A stretch of 52,386 nt of DNA from Alphaproteobacteria bacterium (GCA_021325385.1 JAJPHH010000152.1:1-52386), one strand, 5' to 3'; shown: positions 1-9,297, counted from the stretch's first letter. Program-made: numbers and translations. Notes: generated by a model from the letters alone, not told the origin.

Positions 1-130
1 CGTGGACAAGGCTGACGCCTTGCCCACTCCGCCCACAGCAGAACAGAAACAGAAAAGCGGACATTTGATGTGCTACATAAACCGGACAACTTCAGAAGCT
101 CGCTACAGGCCGCCGCTCTACGCCGCCGCT

Positions 131-2218
131 CTATGCCGGCCGCAACCAGACGCGATTGTCGTGGAAAGCCGCGCCGCCGAACGGCGCCACTACGTCGTCG
201 CCGGTCAGGACATTGATCCCCTTGCCGTCGAGAAAGGCGGCGGCGGGCCAGACGCCTTCGCTAATCAGCACGCCGCGCCTTAGACCGGCGAAGAGCCTGG
301 CGTGCAGCCGCGTCTCGCCGCGGCGATTGCCCAAACGCACGACGTCGCCGTCCTTGATCTGAAGGCGCGCCGCATCCTCGGGATGGATCATCACCGTCGG
401 CCGGCCCTCGCGCTTCCGGGACGCGGGCGTCTCGGTGAAGCTGGTATTGAGGAAACCGCGCGACGGCGACGTCGCCAGGCGGAACGGATGCTCGTCGTCC
501 GCCGCCTCGATGACCGCCCAATGGTCGGGAAGGGACGGCATATCGCGCCACGGGCCCATCAGGCCGATATTGGCGAACGGCGTCGTCGCCCAATCCGCCT
601 TGAAGCGGAAGCGCTTGTCCTTGAAGCCGAAGCCGTTGAGGAAATGGGCGTCGGCGAAGGCGGGCTGGACGTCGAGCCATTTCTTCTCTTCGAGTTCGGC
701 CAAAGTCCCCCAGCCTGACTCGCGCAGCGTCCAGTCGATGATCTCGCGCGGGCTCATCGAAAAGCCCGGATGCTCGGCGCCGAGCCGTTTCGCGAGCGCG
801 CAGACAAGGTCATGATTCGAGCGGCATTCGCCGGCCGGTTCGATCGCCTTGGGGCCGAACATTACATAGGAATGGCCGCCGCCCTGATAGAGATCGTCGT
901 GCTCCAAGAACATTGTCGCCGGTAGGACGATATCGGCGAAACGGGCGGTTTCGGTGAGGAAATGCTCGTGCACGCAGACGAAAAGGTCGTCGCGAGCAAA
1001 GCCGCGGCGCACCTTTTCCTGACTCGGCGCGACCGTGGCGGGATTGGTGCTCTGCACGAGCAGGGCCTTGACCGGTCCGCGGCCGCAGAGCGCTTCTTTT
1101 TCGCCGCATAGGACCGCCCCGATTCGTGATTGATCGAGGACGCGGACATTCGGATCGACGACGTCCAGCCCCTCGATCAAAGTCTTGCGCCAATGATAGA
1201 TGCCGCCATTGTTGTGGAACGCGCCGCCGCCCTCGTACCGCCAGGCGCCGGTGACCGCGGCGATGCAGGTCGCCGCATGCATATTCGCCGCGCCGTTACG
1301 CTGGCGCGAGAAGCCGTAGCCAAGCCGGAAATAGGTGCGCTTGCGTTCGCCGACGAGATGAGCGAAGGCCTCGATTTCCGCCGGCTCGAGCCCGGTAATG
1401 GCGCTCGCCCATTGCGGATCGCGCGTCTTCAGATGCGCCTCGAGCTCGTCGGGCGCGTCGGTATAGCGCTGAAGATAGTCGTGATCGGCGAGATTGTCGC
1501 GGAACAGGACGTGCATCGCCGCGCAGGCGAGGGCGCCGTCTGTGCCTGGCTTCAGACAGAGGGCCAAATCGGCCTGCTTCATGGTGTCGTTGCGATAGAT
1601 GTCGACGACGACGATCTTGGCGCCGCGCTCCTTGCGCGCCTTCATCGCGTGCGTCATCACATTGACTTGCGTCGCGACCGCGTTGGTGCCCCAGATGACG
1701 ACACAATCGGCCTTGGCCATTTCGCGCGGATCCGGGCCCGTCAGTTTGCCGGTCCCGGCGGTGAAGCCGGGCCAGGCGGTGTTGATGCAGATCGTCGAGA
1801 AGAAGCCGGAATAGCGCTTGGCGTGGGTCAGGCGGCGAAGGCCGTCGCGCATGACGAGGCCCATCGTGCCGGCGTAATGGTACGGCCAGACGCTCTCTGC
1901 CCCGAAATCGCGTTCGCAGCGTAGGAAGTTCTCGGCGACGATATCGAGCGCGTCGTCCCACGAGATCGGCGCGAATTGACCTGAGCCTTTCGGGCCGACG
2001 CGCTTCAACGGGCGGAGCAGTCGGTCCTTATGGTGAATGCGCTCGGCGTAGCGCGCGACTTTCGCGCAGACGACACCCGCCGTGTAGGTCTGATCGCTCG
2101 CGCCGTGCACGCGGCCGATGCGCGAATTGTCGATCACCTCCACGTCGAGCGCGCAGGCCGATGGGCAATCATGCGGGCAGACCGAAGGCCGTCGCACAAT
2201 CAGCGCCGGCGCGTTCAT
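131..2218 (-). CDS. Molybdopterin-dependent oxidoreductase
   Basis: A 695-residue cytoplasmic enzyme of the molybdopterin (DMSO reductase/BisC-like) superfamily. The N-terminus carries a [4Fe-4S] motif with cysteines near residues 14, 18, 22 and 51 (CPHDCPSAC, then GVVC). The central part is the typical molybdopterin oxidoreductase domain. The last ~120 residues are a molybdopterin dinucleotide-binding domain (TSPSRGFLNTSF, IHPEDAARLQIKDGDVV). I chose the ATG at 2218 because a GGAGG lies 8 bases upstream and the iron-sulfur motif follows at once; a longer frame reaches 2482 but that extension is Arg/Pro-rich and unlike the family. No Tat signal is seen. The substrate cannot be assigned. There is no selenocysteine or formate dehydrogenase partner nearby, and the gene stands alone. 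Confidence 0.9.
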   Translation of the reverse strand: MNAPALIVRRPSVCPHDCPSACALDVEVIDNSRIGRVHGASDQTYTAGVVCAKVARYAERIHHKDRLLRPLKRVGPKGSGQFAPISWDDALDIVAENFLRCERDFGAESVWPYHYAGTMGLVMRDGLRRLTHAKRYSGFFSTICINTAWPGFTAGTGKLTGPDPREMAKADCVVIWGTNAVATQVNVMTHAMKARKERGAKIVVVDIYRNDTMKQADLALCLKPGTDGALACAAMHVLFRDNLADHDYLQRYTDAPDELEAHLKTRDPQWASAITGLEPAEIEAFAHLVGERKRTYFRLGYGFSRQRNGAANMHAATCIAAVTGAWRYEGGGAFHNNGGIYHWRKTLIEGLDVVDPNVRVLDQSRIGAVLCGEKEALCGRGPVKALLVQSTNPATVAPSQEKVRRGFARDDLFVCVHEHFLTETARFADIVLPATMFLEHDDLYQGGGHSYVMFGPKAIEPAGECRSNHDLVCALAKRLGAEHPGFSMSPREIIDWTLRESGWGTLAELEEKKWLDVQPAFADAHFLNGFGFKDKRFRFKADWATTPFANIGLMGPWRDMPSLPDHWAVIEAADDEHPFRLATSPSRGFLNTSFTETPASRKREGRPTVMIHPEDAARLQIKDGDVVRLGNRRGETRLHARLFAGLRRGVLISEGVWPAAAFLDGKGINVLTGDDVVAPFGGAAFHDNRVWLRPA

Positions 2219-2782
2219 CGGAGCGGCCTCCGAGCGAGGCGGAAGAGCGGCTGGATCATCGCGCCAATATTTCATGCGCGCGCTTTCATGGCCAGGGTGA
2301 GGCGGCTGGCCCCGCGGCCGCTTAACGCATCCCGCGCTGCGGCGGTCCATTCGATCAGCAGGATCGGGGCGGCTGTTCTCCCAACCAGCCCTCAAAAGCG
2401 GATGACGGCGACGAATCGGCGCAATCCTCTGCGCGCGGGCAGCCCTGGCCGATGACGGATTAAAGGGAAGCTCGGCGGCCAAGAAGGCCCGCCAAAGTGT
2501 GGCGGTTTTGTCACAAAGACGTCGAAAGTAAAGGCGAAGTAGAGTAGAAATTCTATTATGGAATATTTATCAATCAGATTTAATAAATCATCCTTTGCCT
2601 CTCCGGCAACCTTCGGGCGCCCCAATTTCCACTTCAGGAGCGGTGCGCTTTCGCGCAACACGTTGAAGAATGAGCGGAAAACATATCGAATGCCGTGGAA
2701 GTCGCAATGAAGATAAGTGATCAATTATAAATATAAATTCACAAAGACCCATCGTAGCGTCGGCGTTTTATAAAAATACGGA

Positions 2783-2801
2783 AAGTTTATAAAGTAAACT
2801 T
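2783..2801. repeat. Inverted repeat upstream of porin promoter
   Basis: AAGTTTA and TAAACTT are perfect inverted arms around a 5-base centre. It lies about 25 bases upstream of the putative porin -35 box, where a regulator could bind. No regulator can be named from the sequence. Confidence 0.4.
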
Positions 2802-2824
2802 GAGAATAGTGTGGCGCGTTTCGT

Positions 2825-2852
2825 TTGACATATGCCTATGCTCCCGTATGAA
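2825..2852 (+). promoter_or_regulatory. Putative sigma-70 promoter of the porin gene
   Basis: A perfect TTGACA (2825-2830) is followed after 16 bases by TATGAA (2847-2852). It points toward the porin start at 3070 and would give a leader of about 210 bases. Confidence 0.45.
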
Positions 2853-3069
2853 ATTCGGTTGCGTCGAAGATGTGATCGACGTGCGGCGGATTTTGGCTGA
2901 ATACGTGACGCTCTCTCGCTGGGGTAATTCAAGGGCGACGCCAAAAAGCGTCGAATACCCAAGTAAAAGAAGGTGTTATTGCCGTGAAGTCGCCGAGCGT
3001 ACACGAACGAAACACGTAACGCCAACTCGGTGAATAGTTCACCAGAAGTCTAAGAAGGGGAGACTATAA

Positions 3070-4428
3070 ATGGCGCTCATAAAGAGCATTCTTTTAGGCT
3101 CGGCGGCCGGCATCGTCGCAGTGGCGGCGGCGCAAGCCGCGGACCTGCCGACCCGGAAGGCTGCGCCAGCCGAATATGTGAAGATTTGCAATGTCGGCGG
3201 CATGGCCGGCTGGATCCTTCCCGGCAGCGACACCTGCTTCAAAATCTCAGGCTACATCACCGGCCAGATCGAGGCGGGAAATCTGAGGCAGGCCTACGCT
3301 TGGACGTTCGCGCCGGGCGCGCTTGCCTTCGGTCCGGGCGCCTCGACTTTCACCCGGCCGTCGTTCGGCTGGACGACCCGCGCCAATATCGACTTCGACG
3401 CGCGTCAAGACACGGCTTACGGCGTGCTGCGCGGCTATGCCGAAATCCAGTTTGAAAACGGCAACGGTTTCGACACGACCGGCGTCGGCGCTTATATCAA
3501 CCGCGCTTACGTGCAATGGGCCGGGATCACCGCCGGCAAGGCGAACTCGTTCTTCTCCTTCTTCGGCGGCGGCGAAGGCTGGGCGAACATCTTCTCGCCC
3601 GACCAGCAGGGCTTCAACCAGCCCGATCTGTTGGCCTATACCGCGACGTTTGGCGGCGGCTTCTCGCTGACCATCGCTGCGCAGAGCGCCGGCACGAATT
3701 GCGGCGCTGCTGGCCAGGCTTGCAGCGGCGGCGGCACCGACATGATCGCCGCCGGCAACGCGACCTATGGCGGCCAGCGCTGGCCCGACTTCGTCGCCGC
3801 CTTGCGCGTCGACCAGGCTTGGGGCGCGGCGCAATTGTCCGGCGTGGCGCATAACGTTCGCGCCTATGACGGCCTCGCCGGGACAGGTCTCAACGGCAAC
3901 ACGATCAATGCGTGGGGCTGGGGCGTTCTGGGCGGCCTGAAGATCAACCTGCCGAACTTCGGACCGGGCGACAACATCCAGGTCGATGCGGTCTGGACCC
4001 GCAACGCGATCTGGTATTCCGGCATTCCGGACGGAATGTGGGGCGAGAACGGCGCGGTCAACGGCAATGGTCTGCCGATGGTCGTGGCCGACACCTGGTC
4101 GAACGGCAACGGCACCTGGGCGGTGCCAACGGCGTGGTCGGTCGCGGTCACGGCGGAGCACCATTTCGGGCCGACCTTCTCGCTCGATCCCGAGTTCTCC
4201 TATGCGCAATTGACCTGGAGCAACGAGGGCCCGATCAACTACATCCCGAACGCGACGAGCTGGATCGTCGGCGGCGTGGCGCACTGGGATCCGGTGCCGC
4301 ATCTCGATTTCGCCTTCGAGGTTCTCTATCAGAACACGCACCAGACCCGCCCGGCGGCTTGGGTTGGCCTGTCGCCGGTCGACAGCGACGGCGTAGCCGG
4401 CCGCTTCTACATCACCCGCGATTTCTGA
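3070..4428 (+). CDS. Porin, Omp2/Porin_2 family
   Basis: A 452-residue outer-membrane general porin of the rhizobial Omp2 type. A signal peptide of about 23 residues ends at AQAA. The mature N-terminus has the family's cysteine pair (VKICNVGG and GSDTCFKISGY). The rest alternates amphipathic strands with Gly/Asn/Asp-rich turns, and the chain ends with an aromatic residue (ITRDF), as is usual for outer-membrane beta-barrels. A purine-rich ribosome site (AAGGGGAG) lies just before the ATG. It is expected to form a trimeric channel for small hydrophilic solutes. A strong terminator follows at 4553-4581. Confidence 0.93.
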   Translation: MALIKSILLGSAAGIVAVAAAQAADLPTRKAAPAEYVKICNVGGMAGWILPGSDTCFKISGYITGQIEAGNLRQAYAWTFAPGALAFGPGASTFTRPSFGWTTRANIDFDARQDTAYGVLRGYAEIQFENGNGFDTTGVGAYINRAYVQWAGITAGKANSFFSFFGGGEGWANIFSPDQQGFNQPDLLAYTATFGGGFSLTIAAQSAGTNCGAAGQACSGGGTDMIAAGNATYGGQRWPDFVAALRVDQAWGAAQLSGVAHNVRAYDGLAGTGLNGNTINAWGWGVLGGLKINLPNFGPGDNIQVDAVWTRNAIWYSGIPDGMWGENGAVNGNGLPMVVADTWSNGNGTWAVPTAWSVAVTAEHHFGPTFSLDPEFSYAQLTWSNEGPINYIPNATSWIVGGVAHWDPVPHLDFAFEVLYQNTHQTRPAAWVGLSPVDSDGVAGRFYITRDF

Positions 4429-4459
4429 TCGCGGCGACGAGCTTCCAGCGAGACTCGAA

Positions 4460-4479
4460 CCCGGAGCGAAAGCTCCGGG
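4460..4479 (+). repeat. GAAA-loop hairpin, first copy
   Basis: CCCGGAGC-GAAA-GCTCCGGG forms a perfect 8-bp hairpin just after the porin stop. Its stem, loop and preceding CTTCCAG context are repeated at 4553-4572, but this copy lacks a T tract. It looks like half of a duplicated terminator module. Confidence 0.55.
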
Positions 4480-4552
4480 GCCTATCGAGCCTCCTGGTCC
4501 AACCCTTCGGACGATCTAGCGGTCGTCCGGAGACTTCCAGTGATGACTCAGT

Positions 4553-4581
4553 CCCGGGGCGAAAGCTCCGGGCTTTTTTTT
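4553..4581 (+). terminator. Rho-independent terminator of the porin gene
   Basis: An 8-bp GC-rich stem (one G-U pair) closed by a GAAA tetraloop is followed by a single C and eight T residues. This is a textbook intrinsic terminator and ends the monocistronic porin transcript. Confidence 0.85.
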
Positions 4582-4716
4582 GATCGATGGATGTATTCCG
4601 GGAGAGGACGACGACTCGAATGTCGAGCGTCGCCGCGACTGAGCGTCTGGTTCGGGCGCCCAGACGGGATTGCTCGAATCTCGATCCGATCTGGCGAATG
4701 CCCGCGGGCCCGACGA

Positions 4717-5589
4717 CTACTTCAGGTTGACCGCGCTGAGCGAGCCCCCGGAGACGTCGTTCGACGAATTGTTGTTTATGGCGTTGTCGCTATAGGTGAA
4801 AGCCGTACCGCCCAGGATTGATACGCCAATGGCGTTGTTCGCCGCCATGGAGCGGGTAAGGTACAGGTTTGAGGCGGCGCCGCTCGTCACAAATCCCACG
4901 TTCGAATTCTCGCTGGCGTTGACTTGATTGGCGAATACCGTCACGGGAGCGCCAGCGCTGACCGCCTGCATCCCGTGATGGTTTGTCGTGGCCGCGACCC
5001 GCGTGACTGTGCCATGGAGCGTTCCGCCGGAGGGGGTCGCGTAGATTCCCGTATAGGCATTGTCGGCGAAGATCGAATCCGAAATGACGAAGCTCACAGG
5101 TCCTGTCGAGGGTTGAATCAGGACCCCGTTGCCGGTCGAGCCGAAGCCTGCGAAATGCCGCACCACGCAGTTGACTATGGTGAGGCTGGCTCCGGAGTTG
5201 AAGACGATCCCATTGGCGCCGGCGCCGAGCCCGTCAATATTGAGCCCGCGCAGATGTACGGCGTCGGAGGGTCCAGCGTTGATCGTAATGGCGGCGCCCG
5301 TACTGGTCTGCACGCCGGCGGCGCCTACGCCGTCGTTGACGATCGAGAGCGCTTTGCTGATCGTGATCGCGCCATAGCCGGCGGGATCGAGCACGTCGAT
5401 TTCGCCGCCTGGCGCGACGATGTTGTCGTGCACGTACTGGAATGTTCGGCACGGAGCGGCGGGCGCGCCGCAGCCGGCGGCGTCGGCTCCATGCCCCGAA
5501 ACCCAAGCGCGGTTGATCAAAGCGTGAGCGGGCGAGCAGAAGGAGAAGACGGCGAGCGTCGCCGCGAGAAGCGAAGCGGTCTTGCGCAT
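4717..5589 (-). CDS. Secreted parallel beta-helix protein, paralog 1 (isolated copy)
   Basis: A 290-residue exported protein, first of eight paralogs in the window. A signal peptide of ~23 residues ends at AHA. The family cap follows (RAWVSGHG, then GCG, PCRTFQYV and GGEIDVLDPAGYG), with two cysteines likely to form a disulfide. Beyond residue ~100 are 20-28-residue turns rich in Asn, Gly and Val, typical of right-handed parallel beta-helices, including the internal cysteine (VNCVVRHF). The C-terminus differs from the array copies (SDNAINNNSSNDV). No catalytic motif, lipobox, membrane anchor or autotransporter barrel is visible. A GGGGGA ribosome site precedes the ATG. It lies about 6.7 kb away from the main array, in the same orientation. 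Function unknown. Confidence 0.8.
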   Translation of the reverse strand: MRKTASLLAATLAVFSFCSPAHALINRAWVSGHGADAAGCGAPAAPCRTFQYVHDNIVAPGGEIDVLDPAGYGAITISKALSIVNDGVGAAGVQTSTGAAITINAGPSDAVHLRGLNIDGLGAGANGIVFNSGASLTIVNCVVRHFAGFGSTGNGVLIQPSTGPVSFVISDSIFADNAYTGIYATPSGGTLHGTVTRVAATTNHHGMQAVSAGAPVTVFANQVNASENSNVGFVTSGAASNLYLTRSMAANNAIGVSILGGTAFTYSDNAINNNSSNDVSGGSLSAVNLK

Positions 5590-6089
5590 GTGAAGGGTCC
5601 CCCGTGAGCCGGGGCGATCGCCCGCGGCGCAGGGAGCTTACGGTAGGAATTGGCGGTCTGAATAGCCCTCCGTCGTTCCTGGCCCGCCGGCCGGCCTGGG
5701 AGAGGTTTCAACTTTGAGGCGCGTAAAGAGAGGCAGTCGCTCCGCAGGCCGAAGACAGCATGTTGCCTTGAGGGGCCGTCTGCCCTCGGCCAAAATGCCG
5801 GGCGGTATGCTTGTCCGCGCGTCTGATCCGACCCTGGCGTCGAGCTGAGGCGCAGACTGCTCAACTGCGTGTCGACTATGCCAGGCGGAGGGTTGGACCA
5901 AGCGTTCCGCGAATTGTGATGGGGTTTGTCGGCCGCAGCCGCGATGCGTGTGGCGGTCGATGGTACGAAAGGCGAGCGACCACCGCTACAAAACGCCACG
6001 GTCTTCCGACACGATCCGAAGGCGCGCGACGGACCCGCCCGGCGCGGTCGGTCCTGCTCCGCCGGGCGTTTTACTACGAGCCGCGGCGC
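5590..6089. other. Intergenic stretch without a recognised gene
   Basis: About 500 bases upstream of paralog 1. The only structure I see is a 12-base palindrome (GGGCGATCGCCC, 5612-5623) in the place where the array paralogs carry their leader hairpin. The short frames here have shadow-like Arg/Pro-rich composition. Confidence 0.5.
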
Positions 6090-6368
6090 TCACTGACCAG
6101 AATGTTGCGCCTCGACCGCAGCGGCGAGATCGCCGGAATAGAGCGGATCGGCGCTCGCCGCCGAGTCGCTGCGCTGCTGCATGCCGGGCGTGACTTCGAA
6201 TGCGCTCGCTTCGCGGATCACTTTCGCCGATTCCGCCGCGCGGTCCTGCTGGTCGCGGAGCGCTTGCGAGACTTTCCAGCGCCAAACCGAAACGTCCGCT
6301 GCTGCGGCTGCGCCGCAGCTGGCGATGACGAGGCTTGCGCAAAGGGAGAGACAGACGATCTGCCGCAT
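6090..6368 (-). CDS. Small exported protein of unknown function
   Basis: A 92-residue hypothetical protein. The N-terminus (MRQIVCLSLCASLVIASCG, then AAAAADV) looks like a signal peptide cleaved near residue 24. The mature part is short, hydrophilic and Ala/Ser/Gln-rich with no recognised domain. A cysteine at residue 18 followed by Gly-Ala could be a weak lipobox, so a lipoprotein is possible. A good GGGAGG ribosome site lies upstream of the ATG, the main reason to accept it. It stands alone between paralog 1 and purN. Confidence 0.5.
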   Translation of the reverse strand: MRQIVCLSLCASLVIASCGAAAAADVSVWRWKVSQALRDQQDRAAESAKVIREASAFEVTPGMQQRSDSAASADPLYSGDLAAAVEAQHSGQ

Positions 6369-6513
6369 GACGCCTCCCGCACTACTTTCTTTATAGCCGC
6401 GCTACACAGCGCGGGCGTCTCGGAGCGGGAGCGGCGACGGGCGTCCTCCCGCCTCGCCGATCCTTTTCCTTATCACCGGGCTGTGTCGAAATGACGGCTA
6501 TGAAGAAGCCGGA

Positions 6514-7125
6514 TCAATCAAATCCGATGCGCGTCAGCTCGTCTTCTATTCTCACCCGCCCGGACGCGACCAGCGCCAAGGCCTGCGCGTAAAGCTGGTG
6601 CTCCTTTTCGAGCACCCGCTCGGCGAGCGTCTCCGGCGTGTCGTCCTCGCGCACCGCGACGGCGCTCTGCGCGACGATGGGGCCAGCGTCGAGCTCCGGC
6701 TCGACAAAATGCACCGTGCAGCCATGGACCTTGACGCCGGCCGCCAAAGCGCGGCGATGCGTGTCGAGACCGCGAAAGGCCGGCAACAAGGACGGGTGGA
6801 TGTTGAGGATGCGGCCGCGCCAGCGGTTCACGAACGAGGCGCTCAGGATGCGCATGAAGCCGGCGAGGCAGATCAACTCGATGCGATGGATGTCGAGCAG
6901 GATTTGCATCGAAGCTTCGAACTCGTCGCGGCCGGCATAGATTTTCTGATCGACCGCGGCGACGGCGATTCCGGCGCTTTTGGCCTGCGCCAATCCGGGC
7001 GCGTCCGGCTTGTTCGACAGAACAAGGGCGATCTCGGCGGGAAAATCCGGGGCGCGCGCCGCTGCAATCAGCGCGGCCATGTTGGAGCCGCGGCCGGAAA
7101 TCAGGATCGCGGTGCGCCTGCGCAT
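6514..7125 (-). CDS. purN: Phosphoribosylglycinamide formyltransferase
   Basis: 203 residues, normal for PurN. It transfers a formyl group from 10-formyltetrahydrofolate to GAR in step three of purine synthesis in the cytosol. Visible motifs are the phosphate loop GRGSN (residues 11-15), the catalytic Asn/His region ILNIHPSLLPAFRG, and the Asp of EPELDAGPIV. The ATG at 7125 starts 2 bases after the purM stop, so the two are co-transcribed and probably translationally coupled. A longer frame upstream runs inside purM and is only Arg-rich shadow. Confidence 0.95.
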   Translation of the reverse strand: MRRRTAILISGRGSNMAALIAAARAPDFPAEIALVLSNKPDAPGLAQAKSAGIAVAAVDQKIYAGRDEFEASMQILLDIHRIELICLAGFMRILSASFVNRWRGRILNIHPSLLPAFRGLDTHRRALAAGVKVHGCTVHFVEPELDAGPIVAQSAVAVREDDTPETLAERVLEKEHQLYAQALALVASGRVRIEDELTRIGFD

Positions 7126-7127
7126 CG

Positions 7128-8198
7128 TCAAAAAGCGAGCCTTCCGGAGAAACGGACGCGCGCTCCGTCGCCGACTGCGACGATCTCGCCGATTCTGACC
7201 GGCGCCAGCCCGGCCGCGCTCAGAGCGTCCGCGGCCGCGTCCGCGTCCTCGGCGGCGGCGAAGGCGACCATGCCGATCCCGCAATTGAACGTGCGCAGCA
7301 TTTCCGCCGATTCCAGCCCGCCAGCCTCCCCGAGCCAGCCGAAAACCGGCGGCGGGGCGAAGGCGCTCAGATCGAGCGCGACGCCGAGCCCGTCAGGGAG
7401 GACGCGGGGCAGATTTTCGGGGAAGCCGCCGCCGGTTATGTGGGCGAGCGCCAGAATTGACGGGCTCGCCGCGAGCGCTCGCAGCAGCGGCTTCACGTAA
7501 ATCCGGGTCGGCTCTAGCAGCGCCTGGCCAAGCGGCAGGTTCGGAGCGAACGGCGCCGGCGCGGTCCAGGGCAGGGCGCTGCGTTCGACGATCCGCCGCA
7601 CCAGCGAAAAGCCGTTGGAATGGACGCCGGACGAGGCGAGGCCGAACGCGACGTCGCCGGGCTTGAGGCCGGGTTTCGGCAGCAGACGCCCCCGCTCGGC
7701 CGCGCCCACGGCGAAGCCGGCGAGATCGTAGTCTCGCCCGGCATAGAGGCCGGGCATTTCCGCGGTTTCGCCGCCGATCAGGGCGCAGCCCGCCTCGAGG
7801 CAGCCGGCGGCGATCCCCTTGACCACCGCTGCGCCGACCGCCGGATCAAGCCGTCCGGTCGCGAAATAATCGAGAAAGAACAGCGGCTCGGCGCCTTGGA
7901 CAACGAGATCGTTGACGCACATGGCGACCAGGTCGATTCCGATCGTGTCGTGAAGCCCGCATTCGATGGCGATCTTGACCTTGGTGCCGACGCCATCATT
8001 GGCGGCGACCAGGACGGGATCGACGAAGCCCGCGGCCTTCAGATCGAAGAGGCCGCCGAAGCCGCCGATCTCGGCGTCTGCGCCGGGGCGCCGCGTCGCC
8101 CGGACCAGCGGCTTGATCGCCTCCACCATGGCGGCGCCCGCGTCGATATCGACGCCGGCTTCAGCGTAGGTCAAAGGCGGGCGAGGCGCGTCGGGCAT
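7128..8198 (-). CDS. purM: Phosphoribosylformylglycinamidine cyclo-ligase (AIR synthetase)
   Basis: 356 residues. It closes the imidazole ring of FGAM with ATP to give AIR in purine synthesis. The family start [13 protein letters not shown] is followed by the GGFGGLFDL glycine-rich segment, [11 protein letters not shown] and [11 protein letters not shown], all diagnostic. It is the first gene of the purMN pair, with purN 2 bases behind. No strong ribosome site precedes the ATG, but the N-terminus fits the family. Confidence 0.95.
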   Translation of the reverse strand: MPDAPRPPLTYAEAGVDIDAGAAMVEAIKPLVRATRRPGADAEIGGFGGLFDLKAAGFVDPVLVAANDGVGTKVKIAIECGLHDTIGIDLVAMCVNDLVVQGAEPLFFLDYFATGRLDPAVGAAVVKGIAAGCLEAGCALIGGETAEMPGLYAGRDYDLAGFAVGAAERGRLLPKPGLKPGDVAFGLASSGVHSNGFSLVRRIVERSALPWTAPAPFAPNLPLGQALLEPTRIYVKPLLRALAASPSILALAHITGGGFPENLPRVLPDGLGVALDLSAFAPPPVFGWLGEAGGLESAEMLRTFNCGIGMVAFAAAEDADAAADALSAAGLAPVRIGEIVAVGDGARVRFSGRLAF

Positions 8199-8283
8199 GG
8201 CTCGGGAGCTGTGAGGGCCGATGGGCGCGGCGTAAAGGCTCGTTGGACCGGACGCAAGCCCGCCAGCGCCCTAAGCGCATCGC

Positions 8284-8679
8284 TCAAAGCAGGAAGAACG
8301 CCGCCGATAGACCGATATTGGTGACTTGGTGCAGGAACTGATCGAAGCCCAGCAGCCACCAATATTGCCACTTGCTCATTTCCCAGCGGCAGCGCTTGCC
8401 GATCATCCCCTTGCTGCGATCGACGCCCGCATGGATGACGAGATCGACCAGGGCCAGCCACCACAGGCGCGGCGCAACGACCAGCGCGATCAGCAGGGTC
8501 AGGCCCGCATGGCAGCTGACATGGACGCAGAGCGGCGCCATCCAGCTGTCGCGCTGTTCCTTGCCGAGCGCCATCCAATGATTTTGCAGCAGGAAATCCG
8601 CGACAAAATGCTTCACCGTCATCGCCAGCAGCAGCGCGCAAAAGCTCCCGAGCGGGACGGTAACGTTCGGCGAAGGCAA
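8284..8679 (-). CDS. DUF3307 membrane protein
   Basis: 131 residues with three or four predicted membrane segments. The signature KHFVADFLLQ near the N-terminus, a central HAGLTLLIAL, and DQFLHQVTNIGL near the C-terminus match DUF3307 family proteins, whose function is not established. His and Asp residues recur at helix ends (VDLVIHAGVDRSKG). It lies between purM and the PycTM-like pair in the same direction. A Fnr/FixK-like box sits about 55-65 bases upstream of its start, suggesting response to low oxygen. Confidence 0.75.
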   Translation of the reverse strand: MPSPNVTVPLGSFCALLLAMTVKHFVADFLLQNHWMALGKEQRDSWMAPLCVHVSCHAGLTLLIALVVAPRLWWLALVDLVIHAGVDRSKGMIGKRCRWEMSKWQYWWLLGFDQFLHQVTNIGLSAAFFLL

Positions 8680-8732
8680 AAGCGATCCACCCCCAGCGGC
8701 GGGTTTTTCACACAGATCGAGACCGATTATCC

Positions 8733-8746
8733 TTGATCGATGTCAA
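8733..8746 (-). promoter_or_regulatory. Fnr/FixK-type box upstream of DUF3307 gene
   Basis: TTGATCGATGTCAA on the plus strand (TTGACATCGATCAA on the coding strand) matches the Fnr/FixK consensus TTGAT-N4-ATCAA at nine of ten positions. It lies 54-67 bases before the start codon at 8679, a plausible activator position. Confidence 0.45.
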
Positions 8747-8850
8747 ATCCGTAGGATGTGAGATTCGCCACAAAGCCGTCGCTTTCAGCGATCGCATCGG
8801 CGCCAGCTTGACGTAAAATCTTTAGGAAACCCTTCCGCCGGACGGTCTTT

Positions 8851-9297
8851 TCAGATTTTCGAGTGAGCCAGCAGCGCCGCCGCGAGGAGCGTGCCGAGGA
8901 TGTATATGGAGAAGCTGATCCGCAACATGATCGTCTTCCAATAAAGGATGTTGCAGAGGATCACGCAGAGCGTCTGTTGGCTTTGCAGCACGATCTCTTG
9001 GCTGGGAACGATGAACTCGTCCGGCTTGGCGTTCGGCTTGATGATGAAGGTGGCGCGGCCGGCGCGCGGGTAGCGCGGAAACAGACAGACGAGCAGGCAG
9101 AAGAAGACCAGGACGAAGGCCATCAGCACCGCGTTCAGCGGCAGGAAAGGCGGGAACTGATTGGCGAAGCCCATCAGCGGGCCCATCGTGAACGCGCCAT
9201 AGATGATGGCGACGTTCGCCTTGAAATCGCTGATCCGAATCGTGTCGTTATAGGCAGCGATTTGATTTCGGTAATAGGTGGCCGGGTCGCTCGCCAT
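8851..9297 (-). CDS. Small membrane protein, PycTM-like layout (copy B)
   Basis: 148 residues. The order is a polar N-terminus with SDFKANVAIIYGA leading into a first membrane helix, a second helix ending LVCLFPRYPR, a polar region, and two C-terminal hydrophobic stretches (LYWKTIMLRISFSIYIL). This resembles the DxKA-helix-helix-FPR layout I associate with Pycsar-type membrane effectors (DUF5706/PycTM); the match is by eye. It is a paralog of the protein at 9314-9772 and lies 16 bases downstream of it. A strong GGGGGAGG ribosome site fills that gap. No cognate nucleotide cyclase is adjacent, so a defence role is only a possibility. Confidence 0.55.
   Translation of the reverse strand: MASDPATYYRNQIAAYNDTIRISDFKANVAIIYGAFTMGPLMGFANQFPPFLPLNAVLMAFVLVFFCLLVCLFPRYPRAGRATFIIKPNAKPDEFIVPSQEIVLQSQQTLCVILCNILYWKTIMLRISFSIYILGTLLAAALLAHSKI

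Larger units (their letters stand above)
2219..3069. other. AT-rich intergenic region before the porin
   Basis: An 850-base gap between the divergent oxidoreductase and porin genes. Most of it, from about 2500, is clearly AT-richer than the rest of the window. I see no gene in it. It holds a plausible promoter (2825-2852) and a 7-base inverted repeat (2783-2801). If the promoter is right, the porin messenger has an untranslated leader of about 200 bases, long enough for post-transcriptional control. Confidence 0.6.

Noticed and set aside
131-2218. Formate dehydrogenase assignment for the molybdopterin enzyme
   Set aside because: No Cys/Sec motif or partner subunit typical of that enzyme could be identified; only the superfamily call is safe.
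2392-2724. A 110-codon minus-strand frame upstream of the oxidoreductase
   Set aside because: It has no recognisable domain or ribosome site and overlaps the 5' region of the oxidoreductase; the AT-rich composition alone can give it.
4440-4482. tRNA-like arms (GGTTCGAGTC and a GGAGC-TTTC-GCTCC hairpin) on the minus strand
   Set aside because: The T-stem does not close fully and there is no acceptor, D arm or anticodon arm. The hairpin is explained by the duplicated porin terminator.
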